Of a stretch of DNA of 64,000 bases, positions 1 through 12,600 are shown in pieces. Made by a program: the position numbers and the translations under genes. The notes beneath the pieces are model-generated. The model searched no databases and was not told the origin of the DNA. It worked only from the letters and a program-made list of their open reading frames with translations. Location: the NCBI GenBank assembly GCA_009363875.1, contig CM018680.1, positions 120,105,027 through 120,169,026 of the forward strand. Reading direction: 5' to 3'. The DNA is from Mikania micrantha. Lineage: Eukaryota; Streptophyta; Magnoliopsida; Asterales; Asteraceae. The number at the start of each line of letters is the position of its first letter. The first letter of the stretch is position 1.

Positions 1-3000
1 TGTCAACCTTAATTGTCACCTGTTCTTCCTTCATTCCTGTAATTTCTGACAACAGTCCCCTTAGCCATATCGCTTGGCAAGCTGCGGCTGTAGCTGCCAT
101 AAACTCTGCTTCACAAGAGGATAAAGCCACAGTGGCTTGCTTCTGGGAGTTCCATGTTATGGGACTTGTTCCATAGTAGAACATGAACCCTGTTGTGCTT
201 TTTCCATCATCTTTGTCCGCCGAATGACTACTATCGCTGTATCCGAGCAGATTCTGACCCCCATTTCTCTTATAGAACAGCCCCAGATTATAAGATCCTT
301 TGACATATCTTAAAATCTGTTTTAATGCTTGAAGATGAATATGTTTTGGAGCTTGCATGAACCGGCTGACATACCCCACTGAGTAGCTCAGATCAGGCCT
401 GGTGTGGGTCAAATATCGCAAGCAGCCTATCCATTTTCTGAACTGTGTTGCATCAGCTTCATCCCCATCCTCATTCTTTGACAATTTCAATCCAGGTTCC
501 ATAGGAAACTTGGTTGGATTGCAACCCTCCAATCCAGCCTCCTTTACAATCTTCTTTGCATAGCTAGCCTGTTGAAGTTGTGTGCCCAAACTGCTTTGGT
601 TTACTTGAATTCCCAGATAGTAAGATAGCAGCCCTAGGTCTGCCATTTCAAATTTTTCTTCCATCTTCCTTTTTATTTTTTCAATTTCCCTGGAACAGCT
701 ACCTGTAATCAACAGGTCATCAACATATACACCGATGATCAAGTTTTGTTCTTTGACTCCCTTTCGATACACTGCGTGCTCATGTTTGCATTTTTCAAAG
801 CCTAGCTCCCTTAGGACTCCATCCAGCTTAGTATTCCAGGCCCTGGGCGCCTGTTTCAGTCCATATAGGGCCTTTGATAGCTTGTATACCTTCTGTTCAG
901 CCCCCTTTTTGATAAAGCCTTCTGGTTGCTCTACGTACACTAACTCTTTCAGATCTCCATGAAGAAAGGCCGATTTCACATCCATGTGATGCACCCACCA
1001 GCCCATGTGCGCGGCCAATGCAAGAAGAAATCTTACAGTTTCGATTCTTGTGACAGGAGCAAAGACTTCCTCGAAATCCACCCCATGTTGCTGTACATAT
1101 CCCTTAGCAACTAAGCGAGCCTTATATTTTGTAATGACCCCTGACGCATCCCTTTTGACCTTGTAGACCCACTTCAGTCCGATTGGTATTGCACCAATGG
1201 GTCTTTCTGTGAGTTCCCAGGTTTTGTTCTTTTCTATGGACCTTATTTCTGCTGTCATGGCTTCCTCCCACTCTTTCTGACCTTTGGCTTCTTTGTAACA
1301 GGTGGGCTCTCCTTCTAACAGCAGAAGATGGAAGTTTTCTGAGGCATTGTACACTTTTCCCAGTTCTTTGAACCCTCGGATTGGCGTATGATCATATCCC
1401 TCCTCAGGTGCCATGCTAGGATCATGTGGCCCATCTTTATCATTGGGTTCCCTTGGAAGAATTGGGCCTCTGCCTTTGACAGTGGATTCTGGGCTTTCGG
1501 GCTCACTTTCTGGTTCAGTTTCTTCCCTTCTTTCTCTGTTGGACTCGAGTTGAGGAGGGCTGTTTGGTCTTGTTTCGTAGCTTACTTCTTGCTCATCCTG
1601 GATGACAAAATTCTTTGGCCTAGGCTCTGTGGTTTCTGAATCCTTTTCCCAGTTCCATGCCTTGGTTTCATCGAATTGTACATCCCTGGATACATGGATT
1701 CGACCTGTTTCAGGGTCGAACATCCTATAGGCCTTAGTCTTTGGCTGGGTGCCCAGGTGCACCATTTTTGTGCATCTGTCGTCCAGTTTCCTTTGATCAG
1801 TTGTCAATACCTTGACATATCCTACACACCCGAAGACTCGGATGTGTTGGATGTTGGGTTTTCTTCCTTTGAATGCCTCGTAGGGGGTCTGGTTGTTGAG
1901 TGCTTTGGTAGGAGACCTATTGAGGATGTAGATTGCATGGAGGACCCCTTCTCCCCAAAAATTCTGTGGTAAGCTCATGGCCTTGAGCAGACTTCTGGTC
2001 ATGCCAATTATAGTTCGATTCCTCCTCTCTACTACCCCATTTTGCTGTGGGGAGTAGGGAGCAGTTAACTGATGGCATATCCCTGATTGTGCACACAGGT
2101 CCTTGATCTTCTGGGAATTGAACTCACCCCCATTGTCGGTCCTCAACCCTTTTATCTTCTTGCTTGTCTCTTGTTCTATCGAGCTTTTGAAATCCTTGAG
2201 GCATTCATACACTTCTGACTTTGCTTTGATTAGGTAGCCCCACATGTAGCGGCTGTAATCATCGACTATCAGGAGCAGGAACCTGTTTCCTCCATGAGTT
2301 GTGGGCGATATGGGTCCGCAGACATCAGCATATATGAGTTCCAGTGACTTGCTGCTTCTATAGCCTGACTTCGAAGGGAATGGCAGTCGCACCTGTTTAC
2401 CTGCCAGACAAAATTCACATACCTGTGAGGGGTGAGTGATACTCGGTAGTCCACGAGCCAGATTCCTCCTTGTCAGGTCCTTGATGGATTCAAAGTTCAA
2501 GTGCCCAAGTCGGGCGTGCCACAACCATGCTTGATTGTCAAGATTGACATGGAGACAAGCTGGCTGCACGACTTGGAGATTGATCTTGTACAGTCGATTG
2601 GTTGTTCTTGAGACTTTCATCAGCACCGCGCCACTTTCTTCATACACCCACAAGTGCTCCTTCTTCATTTTTATTTCATAGTTGATCTCGGTTAACTGCC
2701 CGAGACTTATTATGTTGCTTTTGAGGGTTGGGATGTAGTACACGTCTGATAGAATCCTCTGGTCTCCATTCTTGCATTCCAGGATAATACTACCCTTGCC
2801 CTCTATGTTGACACATGAGCCATCCCCAAATCGCACTCTTCCTGTGATGTTCCTGTCAAGGTTAGCAAACATACCTCGGTTCCTTGTCATGTGATTGCTA
2901 GCTCCGTTGTCCAGGAACCAGGACCCAGCTTCAGTAGCCTCGAATTGGTTGGGATGCACTCTTTCTTCATTCAGGAATACTGCAACCGTCATCATCAAGG

Positions 3001-3919
3001 CTGGTCCTTCTTCTCTTGCCTCGGTCAGGTTGCTTTCTTCCTGTCTTGGCTTTAATGGGCATTCGGAGGCATAGTGCCCCATCTTTTCACACACGAAGCA
3101 CTTAATTTTAGTCTTGTCTTTGTCCTTTTTTGACTGAAATTGACCCTGGTGCTCCTGTCCCCTTCCTCGGCCTCCGAAGCCCCTGCCTCGGCCCCGGCCT
3201 CTTGTGTTTTGTCTTCCAGAGCCTCGTCCTGATCCTTGCCCTTGTTCTGTTTTTCGCCTGGCCTGCCAATCATCGAAGGTCAACATTAATTGTTCAGTCT
3301 TGGGACCGGAACTCTTTGCCTTCGTCCTTTCTTCGAATGCTTTGAGTCTACCAATGGCCTCCTGGAAGGTCATGGTATTCAAGTCGGCGAACTGTTCAAT
3401 TGAGGCCACAATGGCCAAAAACCGTTCGGGTACTGAGCCCAGAAGTTTCCTTACGAGGGTTTTGTCATCAAACGTGGATCCAAGGCTGTTTGCCTTAGAA
3501 ACCAGTTGGCTTAGTTTATTGGCAAAATCATCGATGCCTTCAGTGTCGTTCATCTTCAAGGACTCGAGCTCCGATTGCAGAGTTTGCAATCGAGCTTCTC
3601 TGACTCGATCAGCCCCAACGAATCGCAGTTTCAGAGAGTCCCAGATTTCTTTGCTTGTCTTGCACTGCGATACTTGCAACACAAGTTCCTCTGGGATTGC
3701 TTGATACAAGAGGGCTACCGCCATGTCATCCTTCTTGGCGTTGACGACCGTGCCTACTCCTGGTTCAATGGCTTCAAGTATTCCGTGGACCTTGAAAACT
3801 GCCTTCAATCGAATTGCCCAGATGTTGTAGTTGTTAACATTCAATATTGGACATTGCAGGGTCGCGGGGGTGCTCTCCTTCGTCGCCACCATCGCTCCTT
3901 CGTTAGGTCGCTCTCCCAT
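1..3919 (-). CDS. Ty1/copia retrotransposon Gag-Pol polyprotein, partial at left edge
   Basis: One open frame runs from an ATG at 3919 leftwards past the window edge (about 1,306 codons visible) and I read no stop in it. In order: a Gag domain; a CCHC zinc knuckle near residue 273; an aspartic protease site of the form DNGA near 336; the integrase His-Cys zinc binding region near 470-510; the DDE core with Asp in LRTDNGGEF at residue 595 and Glu in QQNGVVERRN near 631; reverse transcriptase with YVDD at about 1065; and RNase H up to the edge. The knuckle, integrase Asp and YVDD codons share one frame, so there is no net frameshift between them. Protease-integrase-RT order makes it Ty1/copia. 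It makes virus-like particles and copies the element through RNA. The C-terminus, polypurine tract and 3' LTR lie outside, so I cannot judge full activity. Confidence 0.93.
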   Translation of the reverse strand, partial: MGERPNEGAMVATKESTPATLQCPILNVNNYNIWAIRLKAVFKVHGILEAIEPGVGTVVNAKKDDMAVALLYQAIPEELVLQVSQCKTSKEIWDSLKLRFVGADRVREARLQTLQSELESLKMNDTEGIDDFANKLSQLVSKANSLGSTFDDKTLVRKLLGSVPERFLAIVASIEQFADLNTMTFQEAIGRLKAFEERTKAKSSGPKTEQLMLTFDDWQARRKTEQGQGSGRGSGRQNTRGRGRGRGFGGRGRGQEHQGQFQSKKDKDKTKIKCFVCEKMGHYASECPLKPRQEESNLTEAREEGPALMMTVAVFLNEERVHPNQFEATEAGSWFLDNGASNHMTRNRGMFANLDRNITGRVRFGDGSCVNIEGKGSIILECKNGDQRILSDVYYIPTLKSNIISLGQLTEINYEIKMKKEHLWVYEESGAVLMKVSRTTNRLYKINLQVVQPACLHVNLDNQAWLWHARLGHLNFESIKDLTRRNLARGLPSITHPSQVCEFCLAGKQVRLPFPSKSGYRSSKSLELIYADVCGPISPTTHGGNRFLLLIVDDYSRYMWGYLIKAKSEVYECLKDFKSSIEQETSKKIKGLRTDNGGEFNSQKIKDLCAQSGICHQLTAPYSPQQNGVVERRNRTIIGMTRSLLKAMSLPQNFWGEGVLHAIYILNRSPTKALNNQTPYEAFKGRKPNIQHIRVFGCVGYVKVLTTDQRKLDDRCTKMVHLGTQPKTKAYRMFDPETGRIHVSRDVQFDETKAWNWEKDSETTEPRPKNFVIQDEQEVSYETRPNSPPQLESNRERREETEPESEPESPESTVKGRGPILPREPNDKDGPHDPSMAPEEGYDHTPIRGFKELGKVYNASENFHLLLLEGEPTCYKEAKGQKEWEEAMTAEIRSIEKNKTWELTERPIGAIPIGLKWVYKVKRDASGVITKYKARLVAKGYVQQHGVDFEEVFAPVTRIETVRFLLALAAHMGWWVHHMDVKSAFLHGDLKELVYVEQPEGFIKKGAEQKVYKLSKALYGLKQAPRAWNTKLDGVLRELGFEKCKHEHAVYRKGVKEQNLIIGVYVDDLLITGSCSREIEKIKRKMEEKFEMADLGLLSYYLGIQVNQSSLGTQLQQASYAKKIVKEAGLEGCNPTKFPMEPGLKLSKNEDGDEADATQFRKWIGCLRYLTHTRPDLSYSVGYVSRFMQAPKHIHLQALKQILRYVKGSYNLGLFYKRNGGQNLLGYSDSSHSADKDDGKSTTGFMFYYGTSPITWNSQKQATVALSSCEAEFMAATAAACQAIWLRGLLSEITGMKEEQVTIKVD

Positions 3920-3984
3920 GATCTTCTGGTAGGACAATCAGCGACTTTCAAGTCGCTTCCAACCTACCCTTCAAATTGATCGCA

Positions 3985-3996
3985 GCTCTGATACCA
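3985..3996 (-). other. Primer binding site for initiator-Met tRNA
   Basis: On the minus strand this reads TGGTATCAGAGC, the usual plant copia primer site. It lies two bases inside the end of the adjacent LTR and 66 bases upstream of the Gag-Pol start. Confidence 0.9.
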
Positions 3997-3998
3997 AT

Positions 3999-4248
3999 TG
4001 AAAGAAGCAATTGATATCAAAACACAATCAGTTTCAAGAAAATCTGCCCTTTGATTTCCTTCTCTTGATAATCCTTTACATTATCATGGCTCCTTATATA
4101 GCCAGAACTCTCCGATCCTTTAGAGAATTCAAAAACCAAACTTCCTATTATCTAGCCCTTTTATCTAGACAATTAGGATAACCTTAAAAACATAAACAAA
4201 TAAATAAACGACTAAACAAGATTAGATAAAATACAAGTTTATCCAACA
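3999..4248 (-). repeat. 5' LTR of the copia element (250 bp)
   Basis: On the minus strand the block starts TGTTGGATAAAC and ends CTTTCA beside the primer site, the expected TG...CA ends. It contains a TATA-like CTATATAAGG (near 4093-4102). The outer flank is aagga (4249-4253); the matching duplication and the partner LTR are off the left edge. Confidence 0.85.
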
Positions 4249-4787
4249 AAGGATGCGTAAGCATGACCAGAAGGATCTTATAGACCCTGGTCATGCTGCA
4301 TGTTATAAGGAAGAATGAATTGGTATGATGGAGGCTGCAGTCTGCTACTCCACCAACCATCGTATCTTATCTATCATCCGATCTAAACAAGCAGCATGCT
4401 CGCGTCAGAGGTATGCAGCACAGACTAACGAACAATGACATGGTGTTGTGGCTGTGGTTGTGGAGACTAGTTTGGTCTGGCTGTGGTTGGTTAGCATGTA
4501 GCTGTGGCGGCTCCCAAACATGACTCCGGGATCTAACAAGAATCGCAAACCAAGTCCGGGAAACTCTACAATAATATTCATGAGCATAACCGTACTATGC
4601 CCCAACAACGATGGCTAGTAGGACTTCGTGATGCTCTGTCTAATCTCTCTCGCAAATTGGCCAAACTATGAAGCTATACATGTGATGTAGGGAACCACAC
4701 ATGACAACACTCGTAGCGAACACTCGTAGCGAACACTCATAGTGTTACAACTAACAGTGGTAGAAAACTAATAAGCTAACAACACAC

Positions 4788-4819
<32 letters not shown>

Positions 4820-5398
4820 ATGAGCTATATCATGTTTAACACATACCCTAATTAAATGATGTCAGTATTTATTGAAGGGAAAAAATAATACGACTCGTGT
4901 AAGCTCATACGAGTCATATACAGGGTGTCATAAGATCCAAAAATGTGTCCTTTTAACAAGGTCAATACAACTCGTATAGTGCGTTGTATAAGTGGTTTCA
5001 CCGACCCTGATTTGACGTTGGTATTTGTCAGAATTTGAAATTTATACGACTTATAAGACTATACGAGTCATATTGATGGATCATGAGATCCAAGATGCCA
5101 GCACCCTTTTAAAATACTCACCTTGTTGTTAACTCGAATTAACTTATAGTAAATGGAAACATAACCAAAACCTATTTGCAATATTGTTCCAGGTAAACAT
5201 CCAAACAACCATAGTATTACTATATATAATTAAAACCCATGATAAATGAATAGTATAATATTATTATTATATAATTGGGCCCCATTTATTATTTTATTAT
5301 ATATTTTAGTATATATTATATTATTTAAATGTCCGATCAATGCAGTGGCTTTTTGAAAATTTAAACTTTGAAAAGTAGTAAGCAGAAATAAGATTCTT
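4249..5398. other. Intergenic, no gene seen
   Basis: AT-rich sequence without a credible coding frame. It holds a short tandem of CGAACACTCGTAG-like units near 4710-4740, an (AT)n microsatellite near 4787-4806, and a diffuse repeat of ATACGAGTCATAT-like words between 4885 and 5080. Confidence 0.6.
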
Positions 5399-5679
5399 AA
5401 ATATGATATATTTGTTCAGAGATTTGAGTTTTTTTTTTAATTCAAATGATTGGTTGTCGGTGATATTGATTTGGTGATTAATTTTTTCTAATATTTTTAT
5501 AACATATTTGTGAGGATCTTGTATGATTTTATGTTTTTATAAAAGTTTGTCTAAAGTTCGTGATGAGAGACTTGATTTAGTTATGTAACTTACGCTTATG
5601 CAAATTATATATAATACGTACTTATTCTTGAAAGTGTGTTGTGATAACCCGCCGCAACACGCGGGTTGTTTAAAACTAG
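5399..5679 (+). mobile_element. Non-autonomous Helitron, 3' terminal part
   Basis: The segment ends with a GC-rich hairpin (AACCCGC at 5646-5652 pairing with GCGGGTT at 5661-5667), then a short spacer and CTAG followed by T (5676-5680). Hairpin plus CTRR before a T is the Helitron 3' end. About 280 bp upstream align with the segment at 48305-48585, which ends the same way, so the two are copies of one family. The 5' TC end was not located. Confidence 0.65.
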
Positions 5680-6009
5680 TTATTGAGTATATGTAGTGTG
5701 CATTCAAAATGAACCTGATAACATTAAACTGCATTTCTTTAATTTTACTCATTTGGCAGCAACAAAGGCCAACAAAAAAAACTTGCTAAAATTCCCCAAG
5801 ATTGGTTCAACATCCCTGCCCATGATATAATTAGCCTTCTGATAAAAGGGTCATAACTGTAATAATAGTTCTTGAAATCATATTTAACATGCTAATTATT
5901 AATAAATATTAAACAAAAAGAGAAAAACTCAATAGGCACATTTTGACACATCTTAAGAGTTGAGTTTATGAGTTTAGACTAATGTATTAGTTATCATAGT
6001 TTTCAAGGT

Positions 6010-6233
6010 ATCTACGTAAGGTATATACCAAGGCATTATAGCCTAGCGGTATCTTGGTGGTGTGATAAGACTTAAGAATCAAATGTCCTGGGTTCGAATC
6101 CCACAAGGGGGTTTTCTCAAAGTATTGAGTTTCCTCCAGGACTCGTGATTTGGTAGTGGATATACTGCAGATGGCATAATGATACTCAAGTGATCTAAAT
6201 TTAGCCGTTTAAAAAAATCTACGTAAGGTATAT
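6010..6233 (+). mobile_element. tRNA-derived SINE with 17-bp target duplication
   Basis: The direct repeat ATCTACGTAAGGTATAT at 6010-6026 and 6217-6233 brackets a body with a pol III A-box-like TAGCGGTATCTTGG, a B box GGTTCGAATCC near 6094, and a short A tail. The perfect duplication shows retroposition. It lies just downstream of the 3' end of the coiled-coil gene (6661). Confidence 0.85.
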
Positions 6234-6660
6234 CCAAGTGTAATATCAACCTCTGTTTACATGAAGCCTCCATGCAAGTATATAACCCTAACTATACACC
6301 ACCAATATATTATGTATTTCTGTATGAAGAAGGCATTATGCTATTCTCAGGCTCTTTCCACAGCCAATATATTCAGTAGTAACTCATACTAGTAAATGGT
6401 AGAATGAAGTTGATGAAAATTAATAATCCTATGTTTTCTAGTGAAATGTGTAAAATGCTCTTCTATAAATCTAACAGCAATACAATGTAGAAAATGCTTA
6501 TGCCCTAACAACTACATATGAGAACATGATGAAAATTGTTGAGCAATTTGAACGTGACCTATAAACTGAAAACTGGACTAAATTGCTATATACCTGGCAG
6601 GAACACATAGTTTGACCACATGGAAGTGATTTCATAAGTCTACTGTGAGGGTCAACAATA

Positions 6661-9600
6661 CTAGTCAAACCCAGAACCAGTCCAACTGGATCCTTTATTC
6701 TTGGGTACTGCTCCAATTCCTTTACCTCTACCTTGCATTGAGTTTTTCTTCTTCCCCCTTCCTTCTACATCTCCACCTGCCTTCTGATTATTACTTCCCA
6801 CATCACTCTTGGATGCCTCAGTAGATGGTTCCACAACATTAGGAACTGATGCATCTGAACTTGTGGTCAATGGACTCTCAGCCTACAAAACACCATTATT
6901 GCTTGGAATATTATAGTGATTTGAACATGTAGGAATCATTATTTGATTGAAAGTGGAATGGAATGAAGAGTTACGATTCCTATAAACGCGGATGATCTTC
7001 TTGGATTCAAAGCCTCTAGCCGCCTTTTTAGTTCCTCTAATCTAGCAAACTGCGAGTTACTACTTTCTTGGACCTATAGACAATGAGTATGAAATAACTG
7101 AAACAGGAAGAGTTGCAACGAAGTTAAAAAAAAATACATCTGTTACTGCAAACTACCAAATTATTCAAATCTTCACATAATTTCTGCTTGAGTGCTTCTT
7201 CGTCCTTCACAGCCTTTGATGCAGCTTCCCAAGCCTGCAAGAAATAGAATTATTAATTCGAATATAGTCTATTATTATATATGCAAAGATTTTCATATGA
7301 ATTAAAATTCACAAACCTTCTTTGCTTCTTCTTCCTTCAACTTAGCAAAACGGATCCTTTCTGTTGACAATTCAATTTTCTTCCTCATATGTTCCAGTGC
7401 TAGAGATAAAAGTAATACTTCAGCATACACAAGTGAGGAACAACAAATTGCAAAATGGAAAAAACATACGATTCACCAACCAGCTTTCTTTGGCCCTGCT
7501 GTGAGTTTCATCTCCATTGTGAGATTTGAAAGTTCTCGCTCAACATCACGAATTTTGGAATAATTCTCATCAATATATCTAAAAGTTTCAAGGCAAATCA
7601 GGAGTAACAATCACCAATGAAACAAGTCGTACTGAAAGGTGCTCGGATACTATTATTATGCAAAAGATTTCTTCATTAATCTCAGGATGATACATATTAT
7701 GCTAAACTTATGGTGATAACGACTGATCCTAATGAACACCAATAACCATTGTTGTAGCATGTACAATTAAAAGCAATCATCAAAAGTTGTGTTCTAACAT
7801 GAGGTATGATTAATTAAGAGAAAGACTCTCATGAATTGAATAATGCTTGAATCAGGAGGCTTATAACCTTGATTTAAAAAAAACCACACCTTGGTGTTTT
7901 GTATTGCCTTAATTTATTGATTTGAAAAGAGCAAATCTTTAAATGTGCTGATTAGAACCAAGAAACAGTTGTTTTAAAGAAAATGGCCGTTGCTATGAGA
8001 AAATGACCATCCTAAAAACATATAACCGTTGCAGTCTTAGGGGTTGTTTGTTTACCACTTAATGGAACCATTCAGCACTTAACCATTCAGTGCGTTTGGT
8101 TTAGATTAAATTACCTCTTAATGATTCAGTTCAGCACTTAACCATTCAGCACCAATACCATGCTGAATGGAAAATACATACCATTCAGCACTTAATGATT
8201 TAGTTCAGCACTTAACCATTCAGTTCAGCACTTAATGGTTCAGACCCTCTTAACCATTCAACACTTAATGATTCAGATTTACCAAACAACCCCTTAATCT
8301 ATAAGACACCACCCTTTTCACATTTTAGGTATGTTCTATTCTATACTTATATCTTCTCTCCCTCAAAGTTCAGATACTGATTGATATTGACACTCCTACT
8401 CTCTTTCACTTCTCTTGATCTTCTTCCGTTCTACCCTGATTCACACGCAAGTTCTTCGGTTATTACTTCCGCTTCTTTGTTCCTTGTCCTTTTTATTTAT
8501 AACTTGTAAGCCTGTTCTTATCACCTATGCTGTAAACCTTGCAAAGATTTTCACTTCATATATAATCTGTAATTAGTATAGTCTTTCAAAGTTCATAGTA
8601 GTTTATGTGTAGGATTATTATTTAATTTATAATTATAAGTTTCCTAGTCTGCAAGAGTTTTTACACTCCTATTAACCACCGTTCACAACTTTGCTACTTA
8701 ATTTGATGTTGCTTCATATATATAATACATGAAGTTGTGTGAGTGTGTGTGTGTGGTGGTGGGGGTACCAATTGGCAAAGCAATTGGAGTTAGGGTTTAG
8801 TGTGGTAGTGCTCCTTTAAAGATCAAGGATTCGAGCCCTGTCAGAGGCACATTTAGTGTAATTTAGTGGAAGAGTAGTCAGATGCTGTTCAAAAAATAAA
8901 ATTATATAGGCATTACTGATTTATGTTTTATTGTTGCCTTGTTGGTCGTAATGTTGTATGATTATCGTTTTCATATATGTTGGATTAGTATTTGCCTGCA
9001 ATTGCTGTTTAACATCCCTGTTCATTGTACATAAGATTTAATGTATAGGTTTTCTGCATATTCATTATTGATTACTGGTTCAGTTGCTGTTTTCAGAAAT
9101 CAGAATTGCTTCAGGTTCAAGCAAACCCTCTTCTACATCCATATCATTTAACCCGGCAATAAAGTATGAAACCCAAGATTATTCGGGCATCCTACCAATA
9201 AGACTAATAATGGTTGTAATTTATGTGGGAAAATAGTCTGCAAAGAATTTATCGTCTAAAATAACAATTATTAGAAGGCTTTGGTGCAGTTGAATGCTTA
9301 GGATGCCCGAAGCTTGTATGAGAAGAGATAAAGACATCTATGCTAAAAAAGAAATGACAAAGGCATAAATGTTACAAACTCAACGATTTGATTTGATTAC
9401 GATCTTGATAACAGTATAGAAGATTGTGATGAAGTATGCAACAGTAAGTCACCTCAATGGAACGACAAAAACACAATGGTAAAGGGTCCTATGAAAACGT
9501 TCCGGACTCCTGATCCCAAGGATGCAAAAGGATGGAAAGACGGGATACAATGAATGATCAATGAAGCTTGATATAACGAGTTAAGGGATAAGGCTTGTAG

Positions 9601-12600
9601 AGATATAGTAGGGTGGCTTTATGATACGACAATTCCTTTTAATGGGGCTACTTAGGATTGTTTCAACACAATGATTGAAGCTATCAGACAGGTTGGTCCT
9701 AGAACAGAACCAACAAGCATGTATGTGTTGATACTTGATAGTCCCTTTACTTGATAAGGAAGTAAAAGACATTGCCAACCACCTTCATGGACACTAAAAA
9801 CACTGGACACACATGATTCTATCTAATGGACGGCATGATTTGATGGTCCAAAATGATATTGTTAACTTCCTGGTAAACTCGCCAAAGGGATCCATGTTTA
9901 CCCAAACCATGGATGTTTCCATTTCTACAATAAAAGTTTAAATATTATAGATGATGGATTTTGAACTTTACCAATTGTTGCATGCTGTGGGACATTATTT
10001 AAACCGGTCCATCTCTTATGAAATATGTAGAGCACATTTTAGAGTGCGAATGTGTGGTTTATATTCTTCAGTTACAAGGTGGTCTCCATGTATACAAGTT
10101 AAAGACATCTATCTCTGGAGAATTAACTACATATCAAAAATGCTGAAGGGCTATCTGGTAGATATGCAGCTATTAGGCAAAGGATACAAAAAAACTAAAG
10201 GTAATTACAAACACACAAATATATAATATGTTGCAACACTCAATAGTTAGAGGAGTATATTAGATACTTTATTTTAATTAAGTTATTTGTTTAAGTCGGT
10301 CAGATTGAACCAGTAAAAGATCAGCTGGGAATTTGAATTAGATTGGGTTAGATTTGCTTGTTATTTTTCTTCAGAGTCAAGTTACGTATAGTTATAAATA
10401 GGAGATGGGTTTTCCCTCATTGTACATACTGTTCTAATGCGATCAGGGTTTGATCAAACACTGCAATACGTGTTTCAATTTTTCTTTATTCTTCTATGAT
10501 TTATGCCTGATAACTGTTAATTGATATAAGAGCCAAGGGCTCGTATTGTGGTTTTGAGAGTCGACTTTTGAAGAGAGAAAGCAACTTTTGGCAGCAAGGC
10601 TTTCATTGCAAACAGCACGTTGCTGATTTGGCAGCAGCCTGCTACTGCTGGACACAAATCAGGGTGCTCATGGGGGTTGTATTCATATATCAAGGGGCAG
10701 TAACAATTGTCAGGAAAAGTTGACTGTTGTTGTCTAAATCACAGATCTGTTCTCTTCTTAAATCCATTCTAACCTGCTGAATCAATCAAGTGGATTATTA
10801 GCTGCAATTTTTAGCTGGCAATTTCAAGGAACAATAGATGTGATCAAGGGGTGATCAACAACAGGTTTCCAATGAGGGATCAGGAACTCAAGACTGGTAA
10901 TTTTTCCTTGCCTGGAATAAGATCAGACGTGTTCTTTTGATAGAATTAATCCAACTAGAGTAGCATCAGAAGCAAACCAACAAGTGGCTGGGGGTTTAAT
11001 TAGCAGGCTTGGGAAACAGGTAGTAGGTGGCTCGATTGCTGCTGATGGTCAAAAGCAGGCACGTTTAGGACCCAAAAAGTAATCAGAGTGACAAGGTTCA
11101 TATTGAAGGAGGATAGAAGTATAGAACTCTTGACTCGAAGATGGAACATCATGTAGTCTTGGTTTTAAAAAGCACTCAAAAGCAATAGGGTCTAAAACCA
11201 AAGTGCAAAAGCGGTATTTTGTCCACGAGGTGTAAGGTGTTAATATAATTTTTTATATATATCTCATAGGTTTCTAGCATCCCCAACCCAAAATATAGCT
11301 ATAAATAAGGTTTATATATGATTAAATTTATAAATTACCAACATGTACAACCTTTCTAGCTACATGTATAACACTTTAAAGCACAAAAACAACATGTATA
11401 AGAAGCCTCAGTGAGACTTTTTTCCCAAAAAATTAAGCTTTTTTTTGTGTTTTTCATACAGAGTATGCCTTGAGTCACACAAAGAGAGAAGGCTTGCGCA
11501 TGAGGTCACCTTGTGCCTAGCCGTGCCTAAGGCACACTTTTTAAAACTAAGCAGGTGGTGGTAGTCTTGTTGGTGGTTGACAAGGAGAGGGCGCAAACAA
11601 AAAGTGAAATAGAATGACTCAAAGAGAGACTGAAAAACGTGGTGTGTGAAATTTAATAATTCCTTGGAACACAGGTATAGAAGTGAGGGAACTGTTGATT
11701 CAAACCTTTTGCAAGACACCAATACATAGATGATAACGAGTGGTTGATGGGGATAGTGAAAAGTGACAATTTGGTGTTTAATGGTGATGATCTGGCATGG
11801 AATGACGTAGGTAGAGCTTAAGGGACATGTGATTCTAGTTATATAACTAGAGTACAAAAAGACAGAATAAGTGATAACATGTCCAGACTCCAGCCATCAA
11901 CAAATGATTAAGGAAAAATTCATGTTGGATATGAGATTGAGAAAGATATTGGAGAGCATGATGACGAGGAATATGAAATTTTACTCGGATATAAACTAGA
12001 ATCTAGATTAGGAACTATTATTTCATGACTTTAATGCATAATATATAATTTTTCTATATGTTTAAGTAGTAACAACTTAAAAATTCTCATGCATAATTAA
12101 GTTGTTAGTATTTTTTAAGCAACTATCAGCAAGAGTACTTGAGGCTGGTGCCTTCATCCAGCGCCACGCCTTTTGGGACCCAAAGTGCCAAAGTGCACGT
12201 CACACTTTTTAAAACCAAGCATATAGCTATATGCAAATAGGGAACCACACATGTCAAAGGCTTTATATTCTGAATTCTCACGCAAACAATTTAAACTCAA
12301 ATGATGAATTCAGCTGGAAATTAACGGATATCTTTACAACATCCCAAATTATAAATAGGAAGACGGTCAAACATTATAAAATCAAGACAAAGAACACAAG
12401 GAACCCATGTAAATAAAACTTCAATTCCTTTATAAAGCGTCAGGAAACATATTACATTTTTAATTATTTCACATTTTTACCAAAATAAAAAAATCAAGTA
12501 TGCAAAAAACACAAACATAAAGAAGCAAAGTGGCAATCACAATGGCTTTTTGCAGTTTATATGAAGAACAATTTGATCCACTTCTTGCTTTGGCACAAAT

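Noticed and set aside
735..3979. Several plus- and minus-strand frames of 60-170 codons
   Set aside because: Shadows of the copia polyprotein, which has all family motifs in one minus-strand frame.
6040..6110. Possible tRNA gene
   Set aside because: A and B boxes are present, but the unit has an A tail and a 17-bp duplication: it is a SINE.
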